This document shows, in pieces, positions 22,042 to 32,330 of a stretch of 64,000 nucleotides of DNA. The notes below the pieces were generated by a model that was given only the letters and a program-made list of their open reading frames with translations, searched no databases and had not been told where the DNA came from. Position 1 is the stretch's first letter; every line of letters begins with the position of its first letter. The translations under genes and the position numbers were made by a program. The DNA lies in contig JARGXX010000098.1 in the NCBI GenBank assembly GCA_030374765.1, positions 992,001 to 1,056,000 on the forward strand. The letters run 5' to 3'. The stretch is from Agarophyton chilense (lineage: Eukaryota; Rhodophyta; Florideophyceae; Gracilariales; Gracilariaceae).

Positions 22042-23089
22042 CCATCAACGGCGGGCGGACGCACACGGGGGCTACGGCGCAGCGCGCGTGTGTGTGTGTG
22101 TGTGTGTGTGGCGCGTTGCTCTTTGTATCGCTGTAACTATCTACTAGCTAGAGAGACACTCGTCTAGAGCTAAAGAGAGAACTACGCGCCGCGCGCGCCC
22201 AAGACGTGCCTCTGGGGCGCGTGCGGGTGCGCCCGACAAGCTGTGCTGCTGGCGCGCGCGCGCGGGCCCCCTCCGCGCTCCCGCCGTGGCGCCTTACAGC
22301 GCGCTTACAGCGCGCGTGGTGGCGTCGTACGCGACGGCGGCGTGGCGTGTGCTCCACCGGCCTACGCTGCGACGCTTTTTAAGCATCGCGTAGTGCTCGC
22401 ACAGCGCGCCTCGATTGAAGATGCGCCTCCCTCGATGCCGAGGCCCCCCCTCGCGGTTCACGCGGTCTTGTAGGACGGTCGTGGACGCGACGACAACCGC
22501 GCGCAGCGAGGCGTTCGCCACGCGGCCGGCGCGTCGCGGCGCGGCGTCGATTGCGTGCGATCGTCGGGCGAGATGACACGGCATGGTCGCGTTGAAACCA
22601 TATATATACGCTTACAGACTGGGGTGACTCACCTTGCCATGGTGACGGCCACTTTACCGACGATGCCATAACAAACGAGCCGCCAGGCGCGCAGCATGCC
22701 CGACCTCCATGGGCTACGCAGCGCGTCACCGGCGCAACACACCCCACCGCGGGCAGCTTAGCGTTCTTTCGCCCACAAAGATACACATTACGAAGGGTAA
22801 CAAGTTTTACCAACGTAGCGCCGCCAGCTCCTCGCCTCGGTGCGCCCGTCGCGGGCGCAGCTGTGCGGCCCATCGCGCGCCGCCGCCATGCGCAAACCGT
22901 GTGTGCCACGCGTGAGCCGTGTGCACCGCGTGAGCCGTGTGTGCCACGCGTGAGCCGTGTGCGCCGCGTAAGACGTGTGCAACACATAAGGCGTGTACAT
23001 CGCGTAAGCCGTGCACCACGCGTGCCACGTCTCGAGCAGCTCTGAGCTCGCGGGTGCGGAGCGCTAGCTCGCGGCCGTGTGAGACGCGC

Positions 23090-23121
<32 letters not shown>

Positions 23122-23187
23122 CCCCCCCCCCCCCTCTCCCCACGCCACGCCGAAGGCGTCGTCGCCACGCAGCCCTTTCCGCGCACA
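22042..23187. promoter_or_regulatory. Divergent intergenic region (kinase / lumenal protein), very GC-rich
   Basis: 1.15 kb between divergent start codons. It contains a TG run (about 22088-22110), an 18-20-bp tandem array (22899-23030), a CGCA tetranucleotide run with a poly-C tract (about 23088-23134), and one TATATATA-like sequence near 22602. The open frames crossing it are repeat-rich and unlikely to be genes. Promoter function is inferred from position. Confidence 0.45.
22899..23030. repeat. 18-20-bp tandem array, about 7 copies
   Basis: The core cgcgtgagccgtgtg recurs about every 18-20 bases with drift to cgcgtaagac and cgcgtaagcc. It lies 160-290 bp upstream of the lumenal pentapeptide protein start codon. 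Confidence 0.85.
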
Positions 23188-23313
23188 ATGGCCGCTGCCA
23201 TCGTCGTTGCCCCCGCGCGCACCGCCTTCGTTGCCAACCCTGCCGTCTTCGCTCGCGTGTCCGTCGCGCCGTCGCGCGCAAAGACGCCCGTCGCAGTCGC
23301 CGTCACGATGACA

Positions 23314-23350
<37 letters not shown>

Positions 23351-23925
23351 TGCAGCGCGCGCGCGCCACGCTGGCCGCACTGGCGCTGTCGGCCGCGCTG
23401 TTGACCGCGCCGCCGGCGCACGCCGTCACGTCCACGCTGCGGCTTCCGCCCATTGATCGTGCCAACGCCGCGCGCTGCACGCCCACCTCCTCCGCCATTG
23501 GACAGGCCAACGCCGCGCGCGACACGCTTCTCGATTTGCGCGAGTGTGACCTGCGCGGTGCCGATCTTTCCTCCTTTGACTTGTCTGGCGCCATTGCAGC
23601 AAACGCCGATTTATCTGGCGCCCGTCTCGTCGAAGCACAGTTGTCCAAGACGTATGCGCCGGGTGCTTCTTTCCGCGGCGCCGACTTTACCAATGCTGTG
23701 GCCGATCGCGTCGTGTTTGACGGCGCTGATCTTAGCGGTGCTGTGTTTGCCAACGCTGTGCTCAGCGACTCCTCCTTTGAGAACGCCAACCTGGAGAACG
23801 TCGACTTCACCGACGTCTACATCGGCGACTTTGCGCAGCGCACCATGTGTCGCAACCCCACTCTACGCGGCGTCAACCCACTCACGGGCGCCCCCACGCG
23901 CGACAGTCTAGGCTGTCGTCGCTAG
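23188..23925 (+). CDS. Thylakoid-lumen pentapeptide-repeat protein
   Basis: A 245-residue protein. The first ~55 residues are Ala/Val/Ser/Arg-rich without acidic residues, as in a chloroplast transit peptide, and include a Ser-Pro run coded by a GTCGCC-type microsatellite. A hydrophobic stretch follows (LAALALSAALL, about 62-73), ending in APPAHA with a predicted lumenal cleavage near residue 79. Residues about 117-214 are pentapeptide repeats of the A(D/N)Lxx type (LRGADLSSFDLSGA, ADLSGARL, FRGADFTNA, FDGADLSGAVFANA, FENANLENVDF), forming a right-handed quadrilateral beta-helix. It resembles the lumenal TL15/TL17 proteins of plants. Exact function is unknown. It is good evidence that the organism has a plastid with thylakoids. 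Confidence 0.9.
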
Positions 23926-24099
23926 CGACCGTCGTCCATACACACTCAACGCCCAGTAAAAAAAAAAAAACATCAAGTCAAACAAAACAACAGTCGAAGC
24001 GCGTCTGCCGTTTACGCATGCTACGGTTAGTAGCAATCTCCCTACCCAACCGTCCCGACGCCAGTCCACGCGCAACGCTGCAAAACACGCGCCCTCCGC
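23926..24099. other. Short convergent 3' region
   Basis: 174 bp between the stop codons of the lumenal protein (+) and the carrier (-), including an A-run at about 23957-23970. It serves as the shared 3' end region. Confidence 0.6.
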
Positions 24100-24110
24100 C
24101 TACTGCCCAC

Positions 24111-24148
<38 letters not shown>

Positions 24149-25563
24149 CCGTGCTGGCCGCCGTGCTGGCCGCCGCGGCGGTGCACCAGCGAGCTGGACA
24201 GCGAGAGCGGCGGCGTGGCCGTCGCCAGCAGATACGAGCTGTGCGACGCGCTGCCCACCGTCTGCCCGTAGTACGAGCCACCCAATCCTTCCTCCTCCCC
24301 CTCCTCCCCCTCATCCTCCTCCCACTCCTCATCGCCGCCCACAGCTAAAGGCACGGCCGCAAACGCCTTCTTCCGCTCTTCCATCACCTCCATCGCCCCG
24401 TACTCGCCAACGCTTACCACCTCCATCTCCGGCACCGTCGCCAACACGCGCACATGCTTCTTGGCCCGTCTCTTGTCGTAGTCCGCCTTGAGGTTGTCAA
24501 AGTTGTACAGAATCGTGCCCATCACCAGCACGCAAAACCCCAACAGTTGCAGCCACGAGTATTGCGTCAGCGGCTCGCCGAGCGTGCGCCCGGATATCAA
24601 GTAGAAGATCACCAGATCCGCGATCCACACCGCCAGCGTGCGCAGCGTCTCGATCACCACGCGGTGCACCGCGCTCAACGAGTCGGTCACCTCCATGCCG
24701 AACACGTTGTAGAACAGCATCATGGTCATGTCGGTTAAGATAATGCCCGCCACTGCCCACGAATGCGTCAGCATGTAAAACGCGTCCAACACGTCTTCCA
24801 GGTGGCCGTGGTCGCCTCCAGGCAGAAGGTACACGATGGGGAACACCCACAGTAAACAGTGCGCCATACCAAACAGCCCCTCCCACGCCACCACTCTCAC
24901 CGACGACATTTGCAGATCCTGAAGCAAAAACTCTTCCATCACCGTTTGCGCCGCCTGCAGCACCTGCCCCACGAGAATCACCGTGATGCCGAAGATGATC
25001 TCGTTTCTAGATGCCGACGACTGCTCCACCCAGATGTTGGCCAGCCCGACCATGACAATACCCACCACGCACAGCACGATGCCGGCATAGTTGAGCGTGG
25101 TGAGGCGGCGCTTGAGGAACACGATGGACAAGATGGCGGTCCAAACGAGCATGGCGCCACGCAACATCTGATACACGGAGACAGTGGTGTATAACAAGCC
25201 GGTGGTGCCGCAAGCGGTAGCAAACAAGTCAAACAGAGTTGGGATGCTAATAATCCACACCGATGCCGGTGGCTTCTGGGCGTCCGGCGAGTGCGCCACC
25301 AGCAGCAGCCGCTCTTCGGTGGGCGTGGCAGGCGTGTCGGCGGCGGGCTGCCGCGCGTGTGCTCGGCGACGCGGAAGATCGAGCAGAATGCAGATTGACA
25401 TACCCGTGAACATGGCCAATACTTGTAGCCAAGGCTTCTCGTAGTTCGATTGGCCGCCGTAAATGTTGGGCGCTTGCACGGAGTAGATGAGTTTTGCGAG
25501 CAGCGAGCACGCGGTGCCGAAGACAATCATGCCGCCGACGGCGGTGGGCGTAGATAGCTTCAT
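24100..25563 (-). CDS. SLC35F6-like multi-spanning carrier
   Basis: A 487-residue membrane protein of the drug/metabolite transporter fold. About nine to ten hydrophobic segments are visible. Family-like landmarks are KPWLQVLAMFTGMS, YQMLRGAMLVWTAILS, FLKRRLTTLNYAGI, GQVLQAAQTVMEEFLL and VWIADLVIFYLISGR. These match SLC35F6/C2orf18-type proteins, which sit in endolysosomal or mitochondrial membranes in animals; the substrate is unknown. The soluble C-terminus (about 375-487) is acidic, then Ser/Thr-rich, and ends in a run of about 11 threonines coded by a GTC-type microsatellite (about 24116-24147). Single exon, ATG at 25563. Confidence 0.85.
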
Positions 25564-26649
25564 GGTGGGCGATGGCGGGAGATGGAAGGAAGGGCGGAAT
25601 GGGGATGGAGATGGGGATGGAGACGCTTTTCACGAGAGTGCTATCGAGCGCGACGCTATCTGGGGGAGGTGGGGCGGCCGACGAGATCGCGCGCCGCCGC
25701 CAGTGCGCCTTTTGGCTGAAGAGGAGCGCGGGCGTGCGTGTCAGCGCGCGGAGCGCGCAGCGAGCGCAGCGCGCTGAATTCACACCGTTGCCAAAGCAAT
25801 TGGTGCGCATTTGCGCCGCCCACCCGTCGATTGATTGCTCCTTGCGCGCCCCGTCATGCATTGACAATGCTCTCTCCGTTCTCCTTCCCGAAACCCGCAA
25901 ATAATCTGCGCGAGAGAGAAACGCTCTTTCAGGTCGACGACACACACTACTCATACAAAAGTGGGGGGGAGATATGAGCGCGGGAGACAGCATTTCGAGA
26001 GCGATTCCAACACGCAGCACGGACGGTCGACTTTCGTTCGATATATCAACATCTGTTTTCCAAGCTCGTAGACAATCACCGTGGCTTCCGCAGCCAGATC
26101 GAGCGGAGAGGCCAAGTGTTGGTACACTGGGTGACCAGTGACGATTTCCACAGCCCACAAACTCGCGGGCAACGCCCCGTGGTGACATCATCTTCACACG
26201 GATGGAAGCGGCGGCACAAGGGTGTGAAACAGTGCGTACATCAGTGACGCGTCGACTCCCACACAACCTCACAGAATTCAGGAAACCCGTTTCTAAGTAT
26301 GCACCATCGCTCGCCCATTTAATCTGCCCATCGGTCGAATGTTTCAAGATAAGTTGAGCTTGATGGGGCTGACTTCGTTTTTTATGAAGCCAGCCGCTCT
26401 TTCTCTTTTTATACACTCATTAAAACGCATAGTTCGCAGTAATACGCTAACTTCTATGATCAAAAAACGATCTCCCAAACTAAACCTGAATTGCTACATT
26501 ATTTCACCCTTTTTGTAGAAGTGTCGACTATATGCAAAGAACTAGAACAATAACCCAATTTAATCAAACACATCATAATAATATCTAAAACGCAATTGAT
26601 CCCAAACTGCACAACAAACCAATTTTTGCACAAAGATCATCTTATTACA
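25564..26649. other. Carrier 5' flank and transition to AT-rich DNA
   Basis: Upstream region of the minus-strand SLC35F6-like gene. GC-rich close to the start codon, turning AT-rich beyond about 26,300, where the transposon block begins. A 389-codon minus-strand open frame crosses the carrier start in another phase but has no recognisable domain (see rejected items). Confidence 0.5.
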
Positions 26650-27745
26650 CTGATCACGAGAAATTGTTCGGGTTAATATTTGGATTCCATACGTCTTTGA
26701 GGTTTCTCTCTATACTTTTGTTGCGCCATTTTTCGCTCTCTCCCCATTTCCTCACCAATTGCATATAATCGATTTATAATCCGATTATAATGGAGACCAT
26801 CTTCAGCCCCAAGTGGATGCCACTAAGCATGCGCGTTTGTCATGGACACACAAAAAAAAACTAGTTTATCATAAGACTTCTTACTCACTTAGAATTTTGA
26901 CTCTCTAACATTCCATAACTGTGTTAATCGGCCAATAAATTTTTCCACAATAATTTTATCCGAAGAAATCTTTTGAATATTATTAACTTCTGATTGAGAT
27001 AATATTTCCTACATCGACGTTTGCTTCGGTTGAACTGCACTAACATGCTCTGAAGCACCTTGGAATCCGTTATCAATTGAGACCTTCGAATGATCGGGAT
27101 AGTTTTCTAATAAACATCCAGTGTCCATCGTATAATGATGTCCTTTATCGTCTCTCTTCTTCAACATAGTTTTGTGATTCTGTAAATTTTTATAAATAGA
27201 TGAATGTCTGTTTCTGAGCTAAGATCATGTGGAAAAGTATTAATTTCCATTCCATTTGAAAGTACAGAGACTTCCGTTTTATAACCATGAAGCTTATTTT
27301 TGCCGCTAAAATACTATTTGCCTTCGGCCATGCCATCACTTGAACGAGAAGATTGTTTAAAGATAAAACCTGTCGAGTATCTTCAGAAATTAAAAAAAAC
27401 TTTTATTCCCAAACCGCGGCGCAAAATACGCTTCACTTTCCAAAGCCCATCAATTTCATCGACATTGTTATCGTATAATAAATAGAAAACAGAACGAATA
27501 AATTTCATTATCAACCTCTCAAATGTAGCCCCGTAGATGTTCAATAGTTTGCCAAGAAAGTCTCTTTTTCCTCCATGACTGTAACAACTTGCACCGCGTA
27601 AGCAATATATTTGGTCGTATATATAGCTCCGCAGCTTGGTCTTTTTGAACTGTGGGTCAAGGGATTTGAAGAAGTCATATGCGACTGCACAGACCATTTT
27701 GTCTGAATTAGGTCCCAAGTGATTACGGGTGCACGCGAAGTGCAT
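26650..27745 (-). pseudogene. Decayed PIF/Harbinger-type transposase (DDE_Tnp_4)
   Basis: The minus strand begins with an open frame (27745-27383) containing GGKRDFLGKLLNIYGATFERLIMKFI, resembling the region before the catalytic core. After a frame change, a frame near 27,370-27,240 reads DGMAEGK, stop, YFSGKNKLHGYKTEVSVLSNGM. This is the characteristic EGK.YFSGKHKLYGYK.EVSV block of Harbinger-type transposases, followed by an ETDIHLF stretch (usual S-D-I-x-I-F position). Stops and frameshifts continue to about 26,650. The element is dead. No terminal inverted repeats or 3-bp target duplication were resolved. Confidence 0.65.
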
Positions 27746-28089
27746 TACTTAGTTCCCAGTCCGTTCAAGAAGACTGAATACACTCAAAACGATAGTTTTT
27801 GTCCCAATTAGTCTTCATTGAGGCATGCAAAAGAGAAAATCGTTCTCCGTTCTTCTCAGATGAGTTTTCTCTTGAGACGTTCATGGACATTTAAGCTGTT
27901 GTCACCTTTATAAAAAGCAGCACCGCGATGGGTCTAGAAAAAGAGGGACAAGACAAAGGACCTCCTTAAACAGCAAACTGTGTGGGTGTTTTAGCCAAGC
28001 TTCGCCCTTCTTGCCAACAATTCTCTTCATGCAGAGTTTCTTTCCTTCTTCGTCGCATAAACACATTTCTGACCAATTGTCACCACAAT
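27746..28089. other. No gene recognised
   Basis: AT-rich spacer between the Harbinger-like remnant and the dispersed repeat. No open frame or motif of note. Confidence 0.4.
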
Positions 28090-28530
28090 AGCTAGATGTT
28101 TATTTGGTACGATACCCGTACAGTGGTTTGCCTTGGTGGATGACGACCGGGTATTATTTACATATTATTTTGGACCCCATCCTAGTACAGAGTACATTTG
28201 GTACCGGAGGTAGACTCCGACTCCAAAGAAATGGAGACTACATGGTTTTCTTAACTTCTCCGTTCCTAGATAAGGACTATTTTTCAAGAGATCCCGAGGA
28301 GTTATATTGGGGAGTCAGACCATAACAATCTCTCGAACCACCTCGTTGAAAACGTTTTATACGCATTTTATAGTGTAATTCTCACTCTTGCTGGCGAGTA
28401 CTGGTCGTACAACCTACATCCATGTCTCTGGTGTTGTATCTTTACCACTCCTTTTTCCTTCGCCGCAAGCAATACATCGGCGTTCCGAACTCTATCGCAG
28501 GTGTCTACTCTCATCGTAGGAATTGAGACT
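28090..28530 (+). repeat. Dispersed ~450-bp repeat, copy A
   Basis: Same-orientation partner of 42028-42490. Shared blocks in order: 'acagtggtttg', 'gggtattattta', 'gactcca', 'ctggcgagta.tgg', 'tctctggtgttgta', 'ccttcgccgcaagc', 'cgcaggtgtct'. Similarity by eye is roughly 75-80 percent with small gaps. No protein is evident. It could be a solo LTR or the terminal region of an unknown element. Confidence 0.75.
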
Positions 28531-30208
28531 ACACCATACTTGAAAACTCAATTTCCAGTGCAGGTTATTTTGGTAGCTACTACATACAAAGTGTTTAAAA
28601 CACTTCCTTAGAATGTCAGGCTACCTTGTAAAAGGTATTCTTATTCTATTTGTTGTGTTGTTGGTTCTGCATTCACTTTCAAACGATGAAAAGCATGAAG
28701 GGTGAATTTGGAACTGATTTTATCCTATCAAGACTTCAAAGTCATAAGGTTGTTGGTGCTTTTTAACTCCATCATGATCAGCTACGACGAGTCTATCACA
28801 GGATAAAAATCGGCTTCAACATATCGAGAAAAAACTCATTTTGGACATCGCTATCGAAGCCATGAAAGACATAATGAAAGTTTAAGGACTGATTCCATCT
28901 TTCCTTTTCTGGAATGTTACTATGCTTTAATGGTACTAATACCAACTAAAAAGGCCAAAAAGATCACATATAAGCCCGTGCTCTTGATCCAAAAGAGAAA
29001 ATTTATACATATGGGATCAGACTCAAACGAGTTGTTGAGTCTCGCTTACGTAAATCCATTCATTACGGCTCTATTTCAAGTCAAAAAGTGATAATTTATT
29101 TAAAAAAACATTTTTCTCGTTGAAACAGACCTTTCGATGTGTGTGGTATTCAACTAAAGACTGTAGAAGTCTCGGTGCAGTGGGTATCCACAGAAATATC
29201 TGAGAAGAGCTACTGTCGCCTTGCGAGCGACGGTTCTTAGATAAAAAGAGAGTGTGCGGGAAGCGGCCATGTGTGCCTGAACGATGCAGATAATACGTGT
29301 ATTCGCGAGGCGGATTTCCAGATGGCTCGGTATGTGATGCACGCGAGATCGGCTCGACAACTTTTTTGACAACACAAATTGTATTGCAACGCCAAGGGCG
29401 GCGGAAACACACGAAGATGTCCGAGTCTTCCTCCAAGGAGTGTAGCACGGCGACGGAGCCTCTCCGGAGTGAACACGACTAAGTCGGGGTGTAAGTCCGA
29501 GGTTCACCGGCACCCGAAGCGGGGAGAGTGCGGGATGCTAGAAGGGAGCCGACCAGGTATGAGCTGTATTCCACGGGAGTGGGCAAGTGATAAAGGAGGG
29601 ACCACCCAGTTGGGGCGATCGGGGGCATGGGCCACGAGAGCCAAAAGAAATATGTATCAAACCCAATACTGGAGCGAGAACACGGCAGTGGTATGAAAGA
29701 TATACACTCTAACAGCAGTGAGTCTCCTGTTGACGCAGGGTGGATAAGTCTACCGTTAGTAACGCGGCTTCACCTCCGTAGAGTGTGGAAGACTCGCGAA
29801 AGCGGAAAAAGACTTATAGCCAAGAACCCTGGTTGGGGAGGTTTACTGAGTGTCAGGGCGAGATCGCTTTGGCACTATATAGTGTAGACTACTGTAGAGA
29901 GCTCCCTAACCTAGTGTAATAAAGCTAAATAAATAGAGAAATATCCAGCTATGCTGTGCCAACCTGTCCTAGGCCACCCGTGGTACACGTGGGTAAGTCA
30001 CACCCGAATCGGGGCCACGGCGCACGGCCGCCGGTGCACTTCGCGTACAACGCGTATACACCTGGATACGCCAGCCCGCTAGTAGCGGTATTACTCATAG
30101 ATCTCACAAGTATCGCCCGAGGCGGAAAAACAACCAAGTCCTGGAAAACGGCCCTCACGAGGGTTGCACTTCATATCCCCCTCCTGAGGCGCGAGTACGA
30201 CATCCGCG
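28531..30208. other. Unassigned AT-rich then GC-richer DNA upstream of the 335-codon ORF
   Basis: 28,531-29,070 shows nothing recognisable. From 29,070 to 29,520 there are minus-strand frames up to 125 codons without a known family. Base composition rises toward 30.2 kb. No RNA gene could be supported. Confidence 0.35.
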
Positions 30209-31216
30209 ATGGTGGGCGACGCGCCGAGACGAATGCATAAGAGTGCAACCAGCTCGCTGGGATCCACTTCATCCGGTGCCAAGAAACGCAGTGCGGCAAA
30301 ACTCCAGTCTCCTGGCAACAACCGTTCTCAACGTTCCATCTCAACCGAATCCGCATCCTTGCGTGCCAGTCCTCCGATTCCTCGGCATCGTCTCCCGCTT
30401 CGCCGGTCTCCTCTTCCGGTCATCCGGCCTCTTCGCTCACCGATGAGCAACCAAAACAATCAACCCAACCGTCTCCCTGCGGGGTACTTCTCCGGCTTCC
30501 TGTCCGTTCCGCTTCCGCAAAGCGCGTCATCGGCTGCGCCGCAGATTCCTATCGCGAACGCGGCTGCTGCTCCGTACGGAATGTTCCCCCCGAGAGGGTG
30601 GCCGCCATACGACATGCTTGTCGGGCGCCATCCTGGGCATCATGCGTCCGTTCTCCGGCTTGCGCCGTGGTTCCACCCAATTGCGGTGTTAAAAGAAGCG
30701 CTCATAGCGATGTACACCGATGGAAACGGGATGCTTCCGGGCGATATTCCGGCCGTTACGACAACTTCGTTGGATTGGCAACGCCGCGTAGCGGTTCCGG
30801 TCCACGCTGTGGCGCGCCGGGGTAGGGAAACCTCGGCTTCCGCTCATGCGGCCTTCGTCCTTCTTGGTCATCAACGGCTTCGCCGGGCTCCTTTCGAATA
30901 TCCCATCCCCGATGGTCTCGGCACCGACATTCGGCTTTACCGCATTCAAGGTGAGATTGGTTACGTCGACCGCCTGGCGGGTTTGGAAACACTCTCGTGG
31001 AGGGGCATCCCGATAGCACGGCAAGAGGCCATGTGCTGGACGCGACCGATTATCCGGGCAGAATTCCGCTACATGCGTCGACTTGCGCGGGCCAACTTCC
31101 TCGCCCTGATCCGCTTCGAGCGTCGAGCACGATCCCGAATCGGGTATTTGGTCCCGTATCAGAACGTGGAGATCGAACGCCTTCGCGTGGCCGACCGACG
31201 GGGTCGCTATGCCTAA
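30209..31216 (+). CDS. Intact ORF of an unrecognised dispersed family, 335 residues
   Basis: A full-length ATG-to-stop frame of 335 codons, GC-rich amid AT-rich relics. The first ~100 residues are basic, Ser/Pro-rich and look disordered (RRMHKSATSS, RHRLPLRRSPLP). Residues about 105-335 look globular, with landmarks MFPPRGWPPYDM, APWF...LKEALIAMYTDGNGMLPGD, SASAHAAFVLLGH, FEYPIPDGLGTDIRLYRIQ and a basic C-terminal half ending RVADRRGRYA. I do not recognise it. A decayed homologue lies at 5390-6022 (minus), and a weaker possible one near 41453 (minus). Dispersal and company of mobile elements suggest a protein encoded by a transposable element, perhaps nucleic-acid-binding or Gag-like, but that is inference. 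Confidence 0.6.
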   Translation: MVGDAPRRMHKSATSSLGSTSSGAKKRSAAKLQSPGNNRSQRSISTESASLRASPPIPRHRLPLRRSPLPVIRPLRSPMSNQNNQPNRLPAGYFSGFLSVPLPQSASSAAPQIPIANAAAAPYGMFPPRGWPPYDMLVGRHPGHHASVLRLAPWFHPIAVLKEALIAMYTDGNGMLPGDIPAVTTTSLDWQRRVAVPVHAVARRGRETSASAHAAFVLLGHQRLRRAPFEYPIPDGLGTDIRLYRIQGEIGYVDRLAGLETLSWRGIPIARQEAMCWTRPIIRAEFRYMRRLARANFLALIRFERRARSRIGYLVPYQNVEIERLRVADRRGRYA

Positions 31217-32330
31217 TTAAAATTTTCCTGTCCCAACCTTTCCATGAAGTAATTCTTCTCGTAACTTCTCGTAATCGAGCACAGCCCAAGCAATAGCTTA
31301 TGAATGCCGTATCGCGACTTCGTAGTATTTTGATTGGTCGAGCTCTGGTGCACCCAGAATGCTACAGTGTGACGAAAATTATTAGGAAACAAGTTTTTGT
31401 GAAAATGAAAAATGATGAAGAAGTTCAACATAGAATCACACAAGCTAAGAAAATTCACCAAAAATCTTCAGTTGAATCAAATTCTTAAGATTAAAAATCA
31501 ATTCCCCATTGTTTTGAAAAAATCATTAGTACGATTTCAACAACTTGAAAAAGTACAACAATGAAAAATATCGAGAAACGGAAATAATGAAATAAACTAC
31601 TGAAACTTTAAATCGCCGTGACCAACATGTAAACCCCCCCGAATTCTTGAAAGCGAAAGAGAGGGAATTAAAAGGAATCATCAAATGAGATACTTGGAAG
31701 ATTGTCTCACGAAAGGAAGTACCTGCGTTTGCAAACATAATTGGATCAAGAGTTTTTCTTGCTATCGAAACCCCCCCCAAAAAAAAGAAGTGTAAAAAGC
31801 TAGACTGGTTGTTCAAGGTTGTTGTACAAAGAAAAGCACTACTTAGTTCAAAACGTTATTACTGTAAGAAACAAAGCCATTTGTGTGATCATGTTCCCAA
31901 CTGCATCTTTCAACTACAAAGAATGGATGTATGATGTAAGACGAGCATTACTCTGGGTACTGTAGTCCCTTTATTAGAGGAATGGAACGGTGGAAGGCAT
32001 TGGTTCTTTAAATCAAGGCATTATTTGTCGCAAAGTTCAACTTTATTTACTAAAATATGTATCTATCCTTTGATTTGTGCATGCCGGCTGTACTTTGGAG
32101 CTTCTCGGAGCGCAATAAACTACGCAGACGCGTTTTAAGTGCCAAATCAATAGTCTCCTCTCCTTCTAGCATTCACAGCACAATATATATCGCTTGGATC
32201 TTTCTTCTGACGATAGCTGCGTGGGTTCCAACTCTTCCTCCTCATCAGACTCAACCCCGTCTAAAGCTTTTCCTGAGCTGCCCAAAACATCAGCCACTCC
32301 AGACACCATTTCGTCATGGCCTAGATCTTC
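31217..32330. other. No gene recognised
   Basis: AT-rich stretch between the 335-codon ORF and the pogo-like remnant. Short frames only. It may contain the transposon end on the 3' side of the pogo-like gene, but terminal repeats were not identified. Confidence 0.4.

Noticed and set aside
22379-23281. 300-codon Arg/Ala-rich minus-strand open frame
   Set aside because: It runs through the 18-20-bp array and the CGCA run of a divergent promoter; its composition is that of simple repeats.
25247-26416. 389-codon minus-strand open frame across the SLC35F6-like start
   Set aside because: It overlaps the well-supported carrier in another phase, has no recognisable domain, and its composition changes abruptly from AT- to GC-rich along its length. 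Likely a GC-driven chance frame.
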